The notes: generated by a model not told the origin, from the letters alone. Shown: positions 1-12,386, counted from the stretch's first letter. The stretch: DNA of 64,000 bases from Laburnicola sp. R22_1 (GCA_014281115.1 JACONQ010000015.1:992001-1056000); one strand, 5' to 3'. A program made the numbers and translations.

Positions 1-1
1 C

Positions 2-3000
2 ACGGCAGGGCTTGTCGATAGAGTTATAAAAAGCGAGGTTAATAAGGAGCTTGATCACGACTCAGACCACCTGCCGATAAGCACAACCCTCGACATATCG
101 GTGCCAAACGCGGATAAGGCGCCCAGGAAGAACTGGAAAAGACTGGACGGGGAGGCATACATAAAAGCACTGAAAGAAGCCCTGCCTTCGCTCCAAAGAC
201 CAGCAACAAAAACCGCATTAGACAGATATGTAGAGGAGGTGATCACAGCAATACAAAGAGCAATAGAGAAGGCAGTCCCTCAGACGCGCATCTCAAGCAG
301 AACCAGAGAAGGGTGGAACGATAAGTGCAGAGAGGTCTTAGCAGAGACGAAAAGACTAAAGAGGATACACAACCAGCTCAACACAGAGGAGACATGGGAA
401 GAATACCGCGCAGCAAGAAATCATAAAGCCAGGACGATCAAGAAGGCGCTACGGGATACGCACAGGGAACAAGTGGAGAGGGCAGCTGAGTCACCAGAAG
501 GGCTATGGAAAATAGCCAAGTGGGCTAGAACAAGAGAAACACAGTCTGCAAGAGCTACACCAACAATACAACACCCTGAGACTCAACGCGAGATTACGGA
601 ACCACGCGACAAAGCAGAGCTATTCAAGGACACCTTCTTTCCCACACCCCGGAGGCGAACCTGGAAGACGTACGGGACGCGGAGTACAGCAGCCAAATCG
701 AACTACCACCAATAACGGAAAAGGAGATAGAAGACGCCATCCGCGCAGCATCCCCCTCAAGGCTCCAGGACCCGACGGAATCACGAACAAGGCCCTCCAG
801 GCAGGAAGGCCTCAGCTCGCAGCTCACATGCTAAGAATCTTCAACCAAAGCATAAAGCTAGGCTACTGCCCAGCTCACTTTCGAAGATCACTCACAGTGG
901 TACTGCGCAAACCAGGGAAAGACAACTACACGAAACCAAAGGCATACCGACCAATCGCGTTACTTAATACTATGGGCAAAATAATGGACGCAATAATTGC
1001 CTAACGGCTAAACTACTTAGTAGAAACACACCAGCTGCTTCCATCAACTCACATAGGAGGAAGAAAGAAGCGCTCAACGGAACATGCGCTCCACGCCGTT
1101 ACGGGGAAGATATACGAGGCATGGAGCAAAAAGAAAACCCATGTGGCTAGCCTCCTCCTGCTCGACGTGTCGGGCGCATTCGACAACGTATCCCATGCAC
1201 GCCTACTACATAACATGCGTAAGAGAAAGATTGACAAGAGGACTATTAGATAGGTTGCAAGCTTCCTCAGCAACAGACATACACGCATCACAATCGATGG
1301 GTTCCAATCCACAGAATACGCGATAAGCACAGGCATCCCCCAAGGTTCTCCACTCTCGCCTATCCTCTACTTGTTCTACAATGCCGACCTCATAGATATG
1401 TGTAACCAGGAGACAAACGTCCTACCCACAGGATACATAGACGACATAGCGATCCTAGCATGGGCAGAAACAACAGAGAAGACGTGCGACATCCTAAGAA
1501 GAACTCTACAAAAAGCACAGCAGTGGGCAAGCACGCATGCATCTATCTTCGCGCCAGACAAATTTCAGCTCACACACTTCACCAGGACACGCAAAAGGAT
1601 TAACATAAACCACTCAATCCAGACTATCTGGGGCGAGATCAAACCAAAGTCGACCTGCAAATACCTGGGGCTAACGATGGACACTAAGCTTACGTGGAAA
1701 GCACACATAGAAGAGATCAGACGAAAAGCAACAAAAACAGTGCATGCGCTAAGTAATCTGGGGAACTCAAACTAGGGTGTCAGCCTTATGGATCTGCGGA
1801 AAATTTACGAGGGGACGGCGCTACCCCAGATAATGTATGCTTGCTCAATATGGACAAACAAAAACGGAAAGAAGCACACCTACACCAAAAAGGCACTTGA
1901 GATCCTGCAGAGCATCCAGGGTAGAGCAGCACGAATCATCTGTGGAGCATTCAAAGCCACATCAAGAGCCGCGCTCGATATTGAAGCGTTTCTCCTCCCC
2001 ATCGAGCAACAGATATGGAAACACAATGCCGACACAATTACGCGACTCCTCTCTAGCAAAACGATAGCGAGTACCGTAGGGTTCAAGCCCACAGATGCCA
2101 CGCACACGATCGAGCGCAGGAAACACACGGCCTCCTGGCAGAGGATCTACAGCGAGATGAGAGACAAATAGAGGCAGGATCTTACCGCGCAGGAGCCGAT
2201 TCCCCCATTCATAACGCCACCATGGCAGCGAGGCCCGAAGATCTACATAGACAAAGACGCGGAGACAGCCCAACAGCGACACGATAAGGAAGACGCAACA
2301 AACCAGGACCTCAGCATCTATACAGATGGGAGCGGGATAGATGACAGAATTGGTGCCGCAGCAGTGTGCCTGTTTGTGGAGTAGACACGCAGCGCGTATC
2401 TAGGACTTTCCGCAACATCAACAGTCTATGCAGCAGAACTATACAGGATTAGCTTAGCACTGCAAATAGCACAAGCATACGCGGATCGAAACGGAAGCAG
2501 ACGCAATGTCGCCATCTACACAGACAACCAGGCCGCCATATGGTCTATCACCAACGCGGAAGGACGGATAGGAGCTTACATTCTGGAGGAGATCGCTCGC
2601 CAAATCCAGGACCTCTAGGATAGAGGACGACCAGTTCGGGTCCAATGGGTACCGGCCCACGTAGGGATCCCAGGCAACGAAGCCGCAGACATAGCCGCAA
2701 AGGAAGCTATAGGATGGAGAGAGGACGGCAGAAGAGGACCAACCGCAGACAAACCTCCGAAGCTGTTTCCTCTTAAGACAATGCTAAGAAGAAGGTGTAA
2801 GCAGCAAGCGGAGTTAGCATAGGGAGCAAAATGGCGGAAAGACACAAAGGGCCAAGCCATATTCAGGAACACACTAGTACCCACAAAGAGAGTACTCAAA
2901 CTCTACAAAGGTCTTAAGAAGAGAGACAGCGCTCTTCTCGTACAGCTTAGGACAGAAAAGATCGGACTAAAAGACTTCCTCTTCAGTCGCAAGGTGCCAG

Positions 3001-3224
3001 ATGTAACCAGCTGCCGATGCGAGTGCGGAGCAAGAAGACAGACAGTTGCCCACGTCCTCCTCTACTGCAGGACGCACAACGACCTCCGGAACTAGATATT
3101 TGGCCGCCTCCTAGGACGACACAACCTCCAGACCATCCTTAACAAGCCACAACTAGCTACCAAAGCCATCAAATTTATAGAACAGACGCGGATCCTTGGG
3201 CAAGTCGGGATCAGAGACGCGTAG
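2..3224 (+). pseudogene. LINE ORF2: endonuclease end, reverse transcriptase, RNase H (decayed)
   Basis: ORF2 copies the element's RNA into DNA at a nicked target. Visible parts: endonuclease C-terminus SDHLPI near base 65; RT motif KAPGPDGI at 759-782; RT catalytic YIDD at 1434-1445; RNase H with YTDGSG (about 2320), YAAEL (about 2430), YTDNQAA (about 2518) and NEAADIAAKEA (about 2675), so its acidic residues are intact; then a Cys-rich segment CRCECGARR with a following His and Cys (about 3013-3070). The frame is broken by stops such as TAA at 1002 and TAGs near 1250, 1775, 2171, 2382, 2619, 2820 and 3094. All are explainable as CAG/CAA/TGG transitions. Two single-base frameshifts lie in C runs near 650 and 755. 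Confidence 0.85.
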
Positions 3225-3526
3225 ATAAAGCCAAGCGCTAGGGGGAGACTGTAGGTATAGTGGATGCGACACACAAGGCGAACGCCTCTACAAAGCCTAG
3301 AAGAAGGTGTACATTAGTATTAGAACCATTATCTAGATAAGCCGCCAAGCATATATAGATAGTGGTTGAGGGAGAGAAGGCAGGTCTCTAGGGACAGCTG
3401 GTCTTGTTTTGCAGGATGAAGTGGGGCGGAGCGGAGCAGCAATGATCCGGGACGCGTCGGCTGTCCGCCAAGCCCGCCTAACCGGGCATAGCTGCGGAGA
3501 AATCGCGGCTGAAACCGAGTAGGAAT

Positions 3527-3546
3527 AAACCAACCAACCAACCAAA
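3527..3546 (+). repeat. CAAC-type tandem tail of the LINE
   Basis: About four and a half copies of a 4-base CAAC/ACCA unit end the LINE 3' UTR. Short tandem tails take the place of poly(A) in several I/Tad-like elements. It marks the LINE/Ty3 junction. Confidence 0.7.
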
Positions 3547-3929
3547 AGCCTCAGCTCCGGCGAGGCAAACCAAGAAAAACCATGCCAGAGGCGCTAATCG
3601 CGTGGCTTAACAAACATCGTGAACCATTGTGATTCATTATGAACCATTATGGACCATTTAAGACCATTCAAGACCATCCAGAAACATTGTAACAAGTAAA
3701 ACAACCATTAGATAACCTCCCCCAGTACACAAGCTGGTGAAGTGAGCGCCCCACCACCGCGCGTCACGGTGGTTACGTCCAACAAGACGACCCAGGCGTC
3801 TCCTCAGGTGTAGCCCAGAGAGAGGCCTGTTACCCAAAAAGGTCGTCCAAAACAGCCAGTCAGCGGGCGCTCCACATGCCTGTCCTGGCAGTCTCGCGGC
3901 ATGACGTCGTGTCAAGAGGTACCTTAATC
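3547..3929. other. 3' untranslated part of the Ty3 element
   Basis: No gene is visible here. It lies between the Ty3 polyprotein stop and the LINE tail. It holds the 10-base tandem repeat at 3621-3690 and a pyrimidine run near 3717-3724 that, read on the minus strand, could be the polypurine tract. No LTR-like boundary was found. Confidence 0.5.
3621..3690 (+). repeat. 7 x 10-bp degenerate tandem repeat
   Basis: Seven consecutive 10-base units share the core ACCATTNNG(A/G) (for example GAACCATTGT, GAACCATTAT, GGACCATTTA). The period is exactly ten bases. It lies in the 3' untranslated region of the Ty3 element, where a terminal or regulatory sequence would be expected. Function unknown. Confidence 0.75.
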
Positions 3930-6900
3930 TCACGCATGTGCGTACGTGAGGGCCAGAAGCTCGGGGTCCCCAACTCTATCGTCCTGGAGGTACATAACTA
4001 TAAGATCCTTGTATAACGCCAGATCTTTATACAGGGCATGTGGGCCAGGTTTCCCATCGTTGTCCCTGTGATATGCTTTGACAGCTTTCTCGCAACCCAA
4101 CATGTCTGTGTAGGGCTGCCACTCGGGGTTAGCGTTCCACTTGGGGGAGTTTTCATACCGGACTCTATACATGAGTAGCCCCTTGTCGCCCGTCAAAGGA
4201 TCCTTGCAGCGACGGTCGACCTTGCTGTCGACTACGGAGTCGACGTAGTAGTCCTGCAACCCCGCCGGTGGGGTGACAGGCGCGTCTGTCGCGACCGTGC
4301 CCTCCTTGTCGGGAAGCTGGACGGCCTTGGGGGCGTCATGTAACAGCCAGGCGTGAAACCATGGGTGTACGTCACGGTAACTCGTGGGAAGCTCCAACCG
4401 GTACGTATGGTCGCGAAAGACCTCTGCGATGGGAAACGGTCCCAAATTCTTGACGTCCAGACCTTTGTTGGGACGGAGGGACGGAATATTGCGCGCGTCC
4501 AAATAAACCATATCCCCAACGGCATATGCTGGTGCGGGTTGTCGACCCTTATTCGCGTAAAACTCCATTTTCGATTAGGCCTAGGCTAGATTTTCATTCA
4601 TAAAGCGCATAACGTCTTCGACGCGACGAACCATCCGCTGGGCGTCCTTGCGTTGCAACTTCTCGTAACGGTCTGTTGCTGTGACCGGGGTGACAGGTTC
4701 AAAGCCCCGTCGCGGCAAGTAGCCCTTAGTCGCAAGCAACGGCGCGACTCCAGTAGACACGCTTTCTTTGCAATTCGTGGCGAGTTGCGCGATGGGCAAC
4801 CAGTTGACCCAGTCGTTCTGCGTGTAATTGACGTAACAACGCAAATACGCCTTCAGGACGGCATTCATGATTTCCGTCTGCCTATCACCCTCTGGGTGAA
4901 AAGCCGTCGTGAGCGCGGGTTGCGTACCCACCTGTCTGCAGAGCTCCCTCCAAAAGTAGGACGTGAACTGGGCGCCGCGGTCGGAGACGACGGTGTCGGG
5001 AAACCCCTCCTCGCGCCATACGTACTCAATGAAGGCTCTGACGACAACCTCGACGTCCAGCGATGGAAGCGCAATATACTTGTGTTGCTTAGACAGGCGG
5101 TCGACCACCACTATAATATGACGATAGGTGACTCCGCCGCGCGTGCAATCTGGCAACGGAGTAATAAAATCAATGGAGATATCTTTCCAGAAACGCTTTG
5201 GCACTGGCAGCGGGCGAAGGAGTCCTTGTTTCTGTTCCTTGAACGGCTTTGAGCGGCGGCAGGTGACACAATCGCGTGTATAACAAGCAACCGTATCCGT
5301 CATGCCAGGCCAGTAATAGTGCTGGCTAACCTCATAGTACGTTCCTCTTTTCCCTGCGTGTCCTGCCCCCGGGGGTTCATGACACGACCGTACAATGTCC
5401 GTGCGGAGGACGTCGTCGAAGGGGACGAAAATCCGTTTCCGGAAAAACACCAAACCGTTGGTGACGTCACAGTCTTGTAATTCCACCTTGACGTTGTGGT
5501 CATGTATCACCGCTGCTGGGAGACGTCGCATGCCCTGTTGCTTTGCCGCGACAATCTGTTGCAGGACGGGATCCCCGGCGGTCGCCTGTTTCAACCGGTC
5601 CGTCATACCAACGTGACTCTATACAGAGGGATCCTCGCTCAGCAACTCCGCCTGTCCTGGCGAAGTGGCCTCGCGACTCTCCGGAGGGCCGTCGTCGACT
5701 GTCCTGTCTTCGACGGGTCCCTCCTCACTAAGAAGGTATAACCTCGCGGCGAGGCTGACTACCGACTCCTCCGTTCCCACCAGCATTTGTGCGAGGTAAG
5801 CAGCGTGCAACGCTCCTTCGGCGGGACGCTCCGTGAGCAGTGTGACTGTCTTCGAGACAGGTTCGGATGTGACTGCCGGCGGGGCAGGTTCGACGCGGTC
5901 GGGCGTGAGGATCGTTTGCGCTTGGTGTTGAAGACGATCGTCCAGTACGTCACGTGGCAAGTCACCCGGACGACGGGTGAGAGAATCGGGCTTTCCACCC
6001 TGCCTGCCCGGCCGGTAAGTAATCTTGAAGTTGAACTCAGAGAGGAATTCCGCCCAGCGAGCCTGACGACGGTTCAACTGTTTTGTGGTCATGAACCACT
6101 CCAGTGCTTTGTGGTCTGATATCACATTAATGAGCGACCCGTCGGACAGCTCGGGTCGCCAGTCTTTGAAAGCCTTGACAATCGCGAGAAGTTCCTTGTT
6201 GTAAATCGCGTAGTTGCACTCCGCCGGTATCATTTTTGTGGACATGAAGGCGACAGGACGCAGGGCGCCCTCATGCATCTGAGACAAGACCGCGGCGACG
6301 ACAAAGTCTGACGCGTCTGTCTTAACCCACGTCTCTAGGTCTAGGTCGAAATGTGCCAGGATCGGGGCTATTGTGAACGCGTTCTTGAGCTGCTCAAATG
6401 CTTTAGCGGCGGGGCCTTGCGGGTCAAGAGGGAACTCCGCAGAAGCCTCTTTGCGGGTCAGGTCTGTTAGCGCTCTTGCCAAGCTCGAGTAGCCAACAAT
6501 GAATCGCCTATAAAAGTTCGCAAATCCCAGAAACGACTGCACCTCACGCACGTTAGTGGGGAGCTGCCATTCAGTTATGACGCGGATCTTGGCGGGATCC
6601 ATCTCAATGCCGTCGACTGTGAGGATGAGTCCCAGGTATTTAACCTTCTTAACCGCGAACTCGCACTTGTCAATGTCAAGGTATAGCCCAGCCTTTTTTA
6701 AGCATTGACAGACTCTGCGGACGTGGTCCTTGTGTTCGACCAACGTCTTGCTGAAGACCAGGACGTCATCGATGTATGCCGAACAAAATTCATCTAGGTA
6801 TTCCCGCAGCGTCTTGTTGATGTAAGACTGGAAAGTCGCCGGTGCGTTGCACAATCTAAAAGGCATGACAAGGTATTCGAACAACCTATACCGTGTTGCA

Positions 6901-8190
6901 AAGGCGGTTTTATGTTCGTCTCCATCCTTAATGCGCACCTTGTGGAAGGCCGCGATGACGTCGAGGACGCTGAACCACTGCACCCCAGACAGTCGGGAGA
7001 GCGTCTCACGGATGTTGGGTGGCGCGTTCTTGTTTTTTACCGTAGCGGCGTTCAGCTGACGGTAGTCGACACAGATACGCAGGCCTCCATTGGGCTTCTT
7101 GACGACTAGCACCGGAGCCGCAAAATCTGAGGTGCTGCGTCGCACCTCACCCGTACTGAGCTTCTCGTCGACGTACGCCTTCACCGCCAGAGCCTCCTTT
7201 CTGCTCATACCGTATAGCCGGGCGGCGGGGTGCTTTGCCCCAGGTTCTAAGTTGATCTCATGGTCCACCCCAGGCCGATGAGGCGGGAGCTGGTCTTCTG
7301 GCACCATGAAAGCCCCCCACTCGTCCCGAAGCCAGGCAGGTAGTGACTTTAGTATCTCCTCCTTTGTCTTGTTAGGTTGATTTATCTTCTGATGAAACTT
7401 GTCAAAGTCTTCTTGAGTCAAAGCTGCGAGATCGACACGAAACAGCTGCGCAAACATGGCCTTGACGTCAGCGGCGTCGTCTGACTCACTCTCGTCGTCA
7501 ACCCCGCTAAGCTCCTCGAGTCGCTGCATATGTTCGGGATATAGCCAGGTGGCGTGGTGGTCGGCCTTGAGGGCCATGAGCGAAGCGGCGTACCCGGAGA
7601 CGACTTCAATATCTATTCCAGCATACGCAGGGTGCGGCGTCCTCGGTTTAGGCAACTGTTGTTGACAACCCTTGCTGGTGACGATGACTAGGAGCCCTTT
7701 CATATAGCAGTTACTTATGCAATAGGGCTTGTCGAAGGTTATAGTCTTGTCTTTCTAATCGATATTCGGGTTGTGGGCACTCAACCATGATATGCCGAAG
7801 ATGACGTCGTATCCCGACATGTCGACGACGTATGCCAACTCCTTGGAGAAGTGGTCCCCGTGGTACACAGGCAACACCGCCGCCTTTGTGAGTACTTGTT
7901 TCGTGACGCTATTGCTGAGACGCAGGCGGACGGGCTTCTCGAGCGAGACTATGCGGAGTCCGCGACGAGCGACGCAGTCCTTACTCACGCACGTGTTTGT
8001 CGCGCCCGAATCCGTAAGACTGTTAACGGTGATTCTGCCTCCGTTGGCAGCCTGGAGCTGACACTTAAAGACAAATTGTGCCCTATGTATTAGCGGTGTG
8101 TCCTTGTCGAGCGAGTTCGCGCGGAGTTCGACAACCTTCTGGGGCTGCGACGACTGTCGAGTTAGCCGCAGCTCTAGCTCTTTGATCTTG
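3930..8190 (-). pseudogene. Ty3 Pol: protease, RT, RNase H, integrase, chromodomain
   Basis: Pol matures the virion, copies RNA to DNA and inserts it. In one minus-strand frame: protease with LTDSGATNTC (about 8015); RT with YIDDVLVFS (about 6765); RNase H with KTDASDF, NKELLAI and SDHKALEWF (6325-6110); integrase with an H2C2 zinc finger, SIDFITPLP, SDRGAQF and DRQTEIMN (5440-4870), so the DDE residues appear intact; and a chromo-like end with YRVRYENS and NPEWQPYTDM (about 4160-4090), which in chromoviruses steers insertion to marked chromatin. The frame is interrupted only by a few in-frame stops: TAA near 7756, TAG at 5619, TAG and TAA near 4580. Gag is in a different frame, so a frameshift between Gag and Pol is expected. 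The upstream limit is approximate. Confidence 0.87.
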
Positions 8191-8248
8191 CGTAAAAGTT
8201 TTGGTAATAACTCTTGAGGTCCCTGCTGATGACTTTCAACAGGGACAT

Positions 8249-10348
8249 CTAGTTTTCCGACAGGTCGGCTTCAGTCGACGCGGTGGGAGCTGGCGACGAA
8301 GGTTGGATGTCAACCGCAGCGAGGCCTGCGTCGACGAGGGCCTTGATCTTGTTGGCTGGTTGCTGCGGTTTGCCCTTGCACGAAGCGTCCTCATCCTTGC
8401 GACGGTGGCCTTTCTCGCCACATTTGATGCAGCGTCCTTCGTCCATCAGTAACTTAACCTGGGCGTTGGTACGACCGGAAATGTTGCCACCGGCATTGTT
8501 GCTTCCACCGCGACCGCCTCCCCCACTGCGACCGCCTCGATTGTTATTATCGTTGCCCCGCTGCTGCGCAGGGCCCTGCAGCTTTAAGATCGTGGCCTGA
8601 TGACGTATCTTTTCGATAAATGATGACTATGAGTCCGAGTTTGACTATTGCTTGTCGGCCTCCAACCGCGATGGTTTCAAGAGTCGGATGGCGGTAATGA
8701 TTTTCTGCTGATTGGGAACGTTGACAGGTGCAGTCGCGATCTTAAATTGGGACAGCTATCCTTCGAAGCTTTCGCGGTCTCCGATCTTCAACTGGTCGCC
8801 CTGCATGGCTGCGTACGCCTCACCCATAGGATCCGCCGCCACGTAGCTGCGGTCCAACATGTCGAAAATGTCTTCAGCAGACTGAAAGGCACCGGGCTTG
8901 TCGAAGTCCATACGATGCTCCAAGCGTTGATACGCCACGTCAAGGGTGTGATTGAAGATGAACTCCATCTTGGCGTGTTCGGTCGTGAAGACATGGTTGT
9001 ACGCGCTCAGGTATGAGCGTACAGAACTCTTCCACGGTTTGTAATTCTTGCGGTCGTCTGAGCCTTTGAACTTGTCGGGCTCACGAAGACGATGGCCAGG
9101 AGCCTGACCAATGCCCGTTAACGCGGACGTCGACTGGCCACCGGGCGTGTTGGCACGAGCGGCACGGCCAGTGTTCGTAGCGGGTATCGCGGGTCGCAGG
9201 GTGCCTGCTTGCGACGCGGCGTATGTCTGAGCATGGCGCTGTCGGATGATCTCAAGGTCTTCGGCGTTCAGATCTTGTTGTACATGCGGTGGTACGTCGG
9301 GTGGGGCGAACGTCGCCGCCTTCAGCTGATCTTCCAGATCCGCGACTTTCCGCTCTTGTTCCTTCGCGCGGGCACGGTATAGTTCTTTAAGCTCCTTCAA
9401 CTGGTCGATACGAGCGAGCGCCTCTGTTACCTGGGTTTCACGCTGGGCCGAACGATGACACTCGACCTGCAGGTTGCGCTCCGCTTCCAACAGGGAAAGT
9501 CGTGCGCGTTCTGCCAACTCTGCGGTGCGGTTGCAGCGATCTTCTAACTCAGCCTCCCGCTGATGTCCTTGGTGAACCTCATCTTCTAACTCAGCGGCGC
9601 TGTTGGCGTGCCCCACGAAATGGCCAAAAAGCGACTTCGGCCATCCGCGGGTGGACGTGGCTTCTTGCAACGACTCGCCGTCGCGAATGTCTGCCACCAT
9701 CTCCTATTCTGGCTCGGTGCCTTTGGTGGGTGAGCGGAAGACTTCGAAATAGAGTAGCGGTGCGTCGGTATCCTCGTCGTATCGAAGTCGCAGCCGCGTA
9801 TTCCTGGTGGGCTGCTCCACAACGTCGAAAATGGATTTCCTGCTGGAACCGCGACGCCATCCACGCGACGGCCCGTCTATCGTCAGTTTGGGGTACTTTA
9901 CCGTGCCACCAACAGGGATTTCCGTAGGCTGGCTGTCCAAGGTGACATGCTTGCCGGCGCCGCTTGCGCCACCTGCACTAAGCATGTTCAAGTCCTCCTT
10001 ATCCAGATCTTCTGTGATGCGAGGCGCAGGGGTCTGCGGGGCAGTTCCGAACTGTTGGGTCGCGCTCTTGTTAGTTGGGATGGCGGGGCCGCTTGTGCGC
10101 CATCCCCCAGGGATGTTTCCGCGGTTCGCTATCTCGTTGGTGGTACCGATAGTGTCGTGAGGTTCAACCAACGGTTCGGGGTTGTTGAGCCTAGCCATGC
10201 ACCGTCGCAGGTGCGGTCCCTCTTGCTGTAAGAGCGCGATATACGTCGTCGCGAGTCGTAAGTCAATCAAAAGCCTGTCGTGGCTTGCGCTCTGTCGTGA
10301 GCGTGCTTTTGTTGACCTAGTATAATGTAAGGGAGCAATCGGGCTCAA
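8249..10348 (-). pseudogene. Ty3 Gag: capsid/nucleocapsid
   Basis: Gag packages the element RNA. The frame runs from near the LTR edge to 8249 with stops at 9704 (TAG, CAG-like), 8756 and near 8640. A long helical, Glu/Arg-rich stretch (about 9620-9300) looks like a coiled coil. A capsid-like block follows (about 9080-8760). A glycine/arginine-rich segment (8590-8480) precedes a zinc knuckle CIKCGEKGH with a later Cys (8430-8375). The first Met (10348) lies right at the candidate LTR edge, so a downstream start may be the real one. Protein identity beyond Gag is inferred from position and the zinc knuckle. Confidence 0.75.
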
Positions 10349-10373
10349 TTGTTGAACAGGTTGAATTGCTATA

Positions 10374-12213
10374 CAGTCAACTCTCGTTATAACGATGTCC
10401 GTTTTAGCGATATCCTCGATATAGCGATATTTTTCGCTTGCACGGATTCAACTCCACACAATCTACCCCTGTATCCGATATTCAATATCTAATACCACTT
10501 CAGCGCCAAGTATCGTTATAGAAGCTATGGGCCGCAAGGGGATATCCAATCATGAGAGGAAGGCTCTCCGCGCCTGGGCCTTCTCTCAGCAACCACAGCC
10601 ACGACAGAAAGCTATCATCGCATGGTTTGAAGCTGAATTTGGCAGAAAGCTCTCCCAATCAACTGTATCTGAGTCTCTCGACGATCGCTTTCGACACCTC
10701 GACGCCCTACCTGCCTCCGCCTCCGCCTCCGCCTCCGCCTCTGGTACATCCATATCTGATACAGCCTACCGCTCACGAGCGGCTGCCTGGCCTCTGCTTG
10801 AGTCTATCCTGTATGAGTGGCAGCAGGGAATACAAGTGCGAGGGGGACTAGTATCAGGCGATATACTTGCTGAGAAAGCTTGAGAGATCTGGCGTCAGAT
10901 TCCAGCCTACTAGGGCCAGGCTATTCCTGAGTTCTCGTCTGGCTGGGTATTAAAATTCAAGTAGCGATATAGGATAGCAGAGGTTACACAGTATGGCGAG
11001 CAGAGCTCTGTACCAACGCAAACAGCAGCTGAGATGGTAGATGTACAGAATATCTGCATCCGATACCTAGACAGCGATATATTCAACATGGACGAGACTG
11101 GGCTATACTAGAGGTGGGCAATATTAAGAGGGCTAGCTACTGCCTTAATGCCTGGTGTTAAGAAAGATAAAGCTAGGGTATCTATTATGCTCTGCTGCAA
11201 CGCTACTGGTACTGAGCGCGTAGCACCATGGGTGATAGGAAAGTCAAAACAGCCTTGAGCTTTGCGAGGAGTTAATATATTAGCTATTGGCTGTGTCTGG
11301 GGGGCCTCCAAGAAGGGCTGGGTAAACATATCTATTATGGCTGAGTGGCTTGCTGCATTCTATAGCTATATTGGCTTAAGGAAGGTTGTTCTTCTCATGG
11401 ACAACTACTCGGCCCATCTTTCTGGCCTTTAACAATCGCCGCCTCTGTCTAATATCGCGATCTAGCTCTTACTAAAGAACTCAACAAGCATGTATTAGCC
11501 TCTTGATTAGGGTATTATCTAGAACTTCAAGACCTACTACTAGAGGCAGTGGCTAGCGTTTACGGTTAAACACTACAACCTTGGCCTTAATCTATTCAAA
11601 TTCATGACGATTCTCTATACGCTCCACTGGATAGCTGAATTATGGCTGCTCGATATTAAGGATACTACTATCCTACACTGCTACATCAAGAGCACGTGCA
11701 TTCTGAAGAGGTGGCTAGATCCTAGCTCTGGACTTGATAGAGAGGAGCCAATAGAGAGTCTATATTAGGCTGCTGCCCAGGCTGGCCAGATCCAGGATCC
11801 TATGGCTATAGAGAACTTTCTCAATCCAGTAGATGAGGATTTAGAGGAGGAAGAGGAGGATACATCCCTATAGGATATTGTAGTTGCTTAGCTAGGGCTT
11901 GTTTAAGGATTAGAGGAAGAGGAGGAGGTGCTACCTCCTCCTGCTCTAAGCGTTGCAGAGGCTCTTTAGGCTGTATAGGTTCTACTCTGCTATTAGGAGT
12001 ATTAGGAGACTGCAAAGTATGAGGATATATCCTATATGAAGCGGCTAGAGAGGTTGTTGAAAGCTTAGTTAATCAGAAGTATGAGGCAGTCAACAATTTC
12101 GGAGTGGCTGCAAGTTCGCCAAGACTAGCTTAATAATCATCGATTAAACGATATTTCGATATAACGATAGAATTTGCTGTGCACGGATTAATCGTTATAA
12201 CGAGAGTTGACTG
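10374..12213 (+). mobile_element. pogo-type DNA transposon, TA target duplication
   Basis: A 1,840-base element. The ends are inverted repeats starting CAGTCAACTCTCGTTATAACG (left) and its complement (right, ending at 12213). TA is duplicated at 10372-10373 and 12214-12215. A further inverted motif with ATATAGCGATATTT (left) and CGATATTTCGATATA (right) lies inside. It sits inside the candidate Ty3 LTR. Confidence 0.93.
10527..12128 (+). pseudogene. pogo transposase (CENP-B HTH + DDE), many TAG stops
   Basis: Transposases of this group cut the element out and insert it at TA. The single frame of 534 codons is in register from the ATG at 10527 to the TAG at 12126. Residues 1-60 are a CENP-B/pogo helix-turn-helix (start MGRKGISNHERKALRAW). 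A Ser-Ala repeat encoded by a CCGCCT-type run (about 10709-10740) separates it from the catalytic part. First Asp: NMDETGLY (11085-11108). Second: LLMDNYSAH (about 11391-11417). Third: PLD (about 11500). All three Asp are kept. Stops are TAG at Gln or Trp positions throughout, for example right after MDETGLY. Confidence 0.88.
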
Positions 12214-12386
12214 TAATGAGGATACTAGGTGCCGCATACTACCTGTGTGGCAGCGGTCCTAAGGGCGCGCTGGTACTACCTAATTGGGACTAGCGCGCGG
12301 GGCCGGATTAACGTTGGGCCGACCGGGTCGGATTAACGTCGGGCCGACCGGAGGTCCGATGGGCCGATGGGCGGCGATCCCTAACA

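Larger units (their letters stand above)
1..3546 (+). mobile_element. LINE (non-LTR) retrotransposon, I/Tad-like, 5' truncated by window edge
   Basis: This is the 3' part of a non-LTR retrotransposon. It shows the end of an AP-type endonuclease (SDHLPI), a reverse transcriptase, an RNase H domain and a C-terminal CCHC-like segment, in that order. The order endonuclease-RT-RNase H is known from the I and Tad groups; the exact clade is not resolved. After the ORF2 stop (3222-3224) there is a roughly 300-base 3' UTR ending in a short tandem repeat of CAAC at 3527-3546, a tail type seen in this group. The 5' part (ORF1, most of the endonuclease) lies outside the window. The element abuts the 3' end of the Ty3 element, and may have inserted into it. 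Confidence 0.85.
3547..12386 (-). mobile_element. Ty3/gypsy LTR retrotransposon with chromodomain, containing a nested pogo element
   Basis: Gag, protease, RT, RNase H, integrase and a chromo-like C-terminal domain lie in Ty3 order on the minus strand between about 10350 and 3930. A candidate 5' LTR (10350-12386) has TGTT...AACA ends and is split by the pogo element at 10374-12213. No matching left LTR was seen. The left edge meets the LINE tail, so the missing LTR may lie beyond the LINE or be lost. The coding frames hold only a handful of stops, far fewer than the AT-rich blocks further right. Confidence 0.8.
10350..12386 (-). repeat. Candidate 5' LTR of the Ty3 element, split by a pogo transposon
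   Basis: On the plus strand the segment begins TGTTGAACAG at 10350 and ends CCCTAACA at 12386, giving TG...CA ends directly next to Gag. Without the nested pogo element and one TA it would be about 195 bases. It holds a 21-base direct repeat (12304-12324 and 12329-12349, starting CGGATTAACGT). No second copy is in the window, so the LTR call rests on ends and position only. Confidence 0.45.

Noticed and set aside
4653..5252. Plus-strand 199-codon open frame
   Set aside because: It lies opposite the Ty3 integrase, which has clear motifs. It is a shadow frame.
10709..10740. CCGCCT microsatellite as an independent feature
   Set aside because: It is in frame within the transposase and encodes a Ser-Ala linker, so it is described there.
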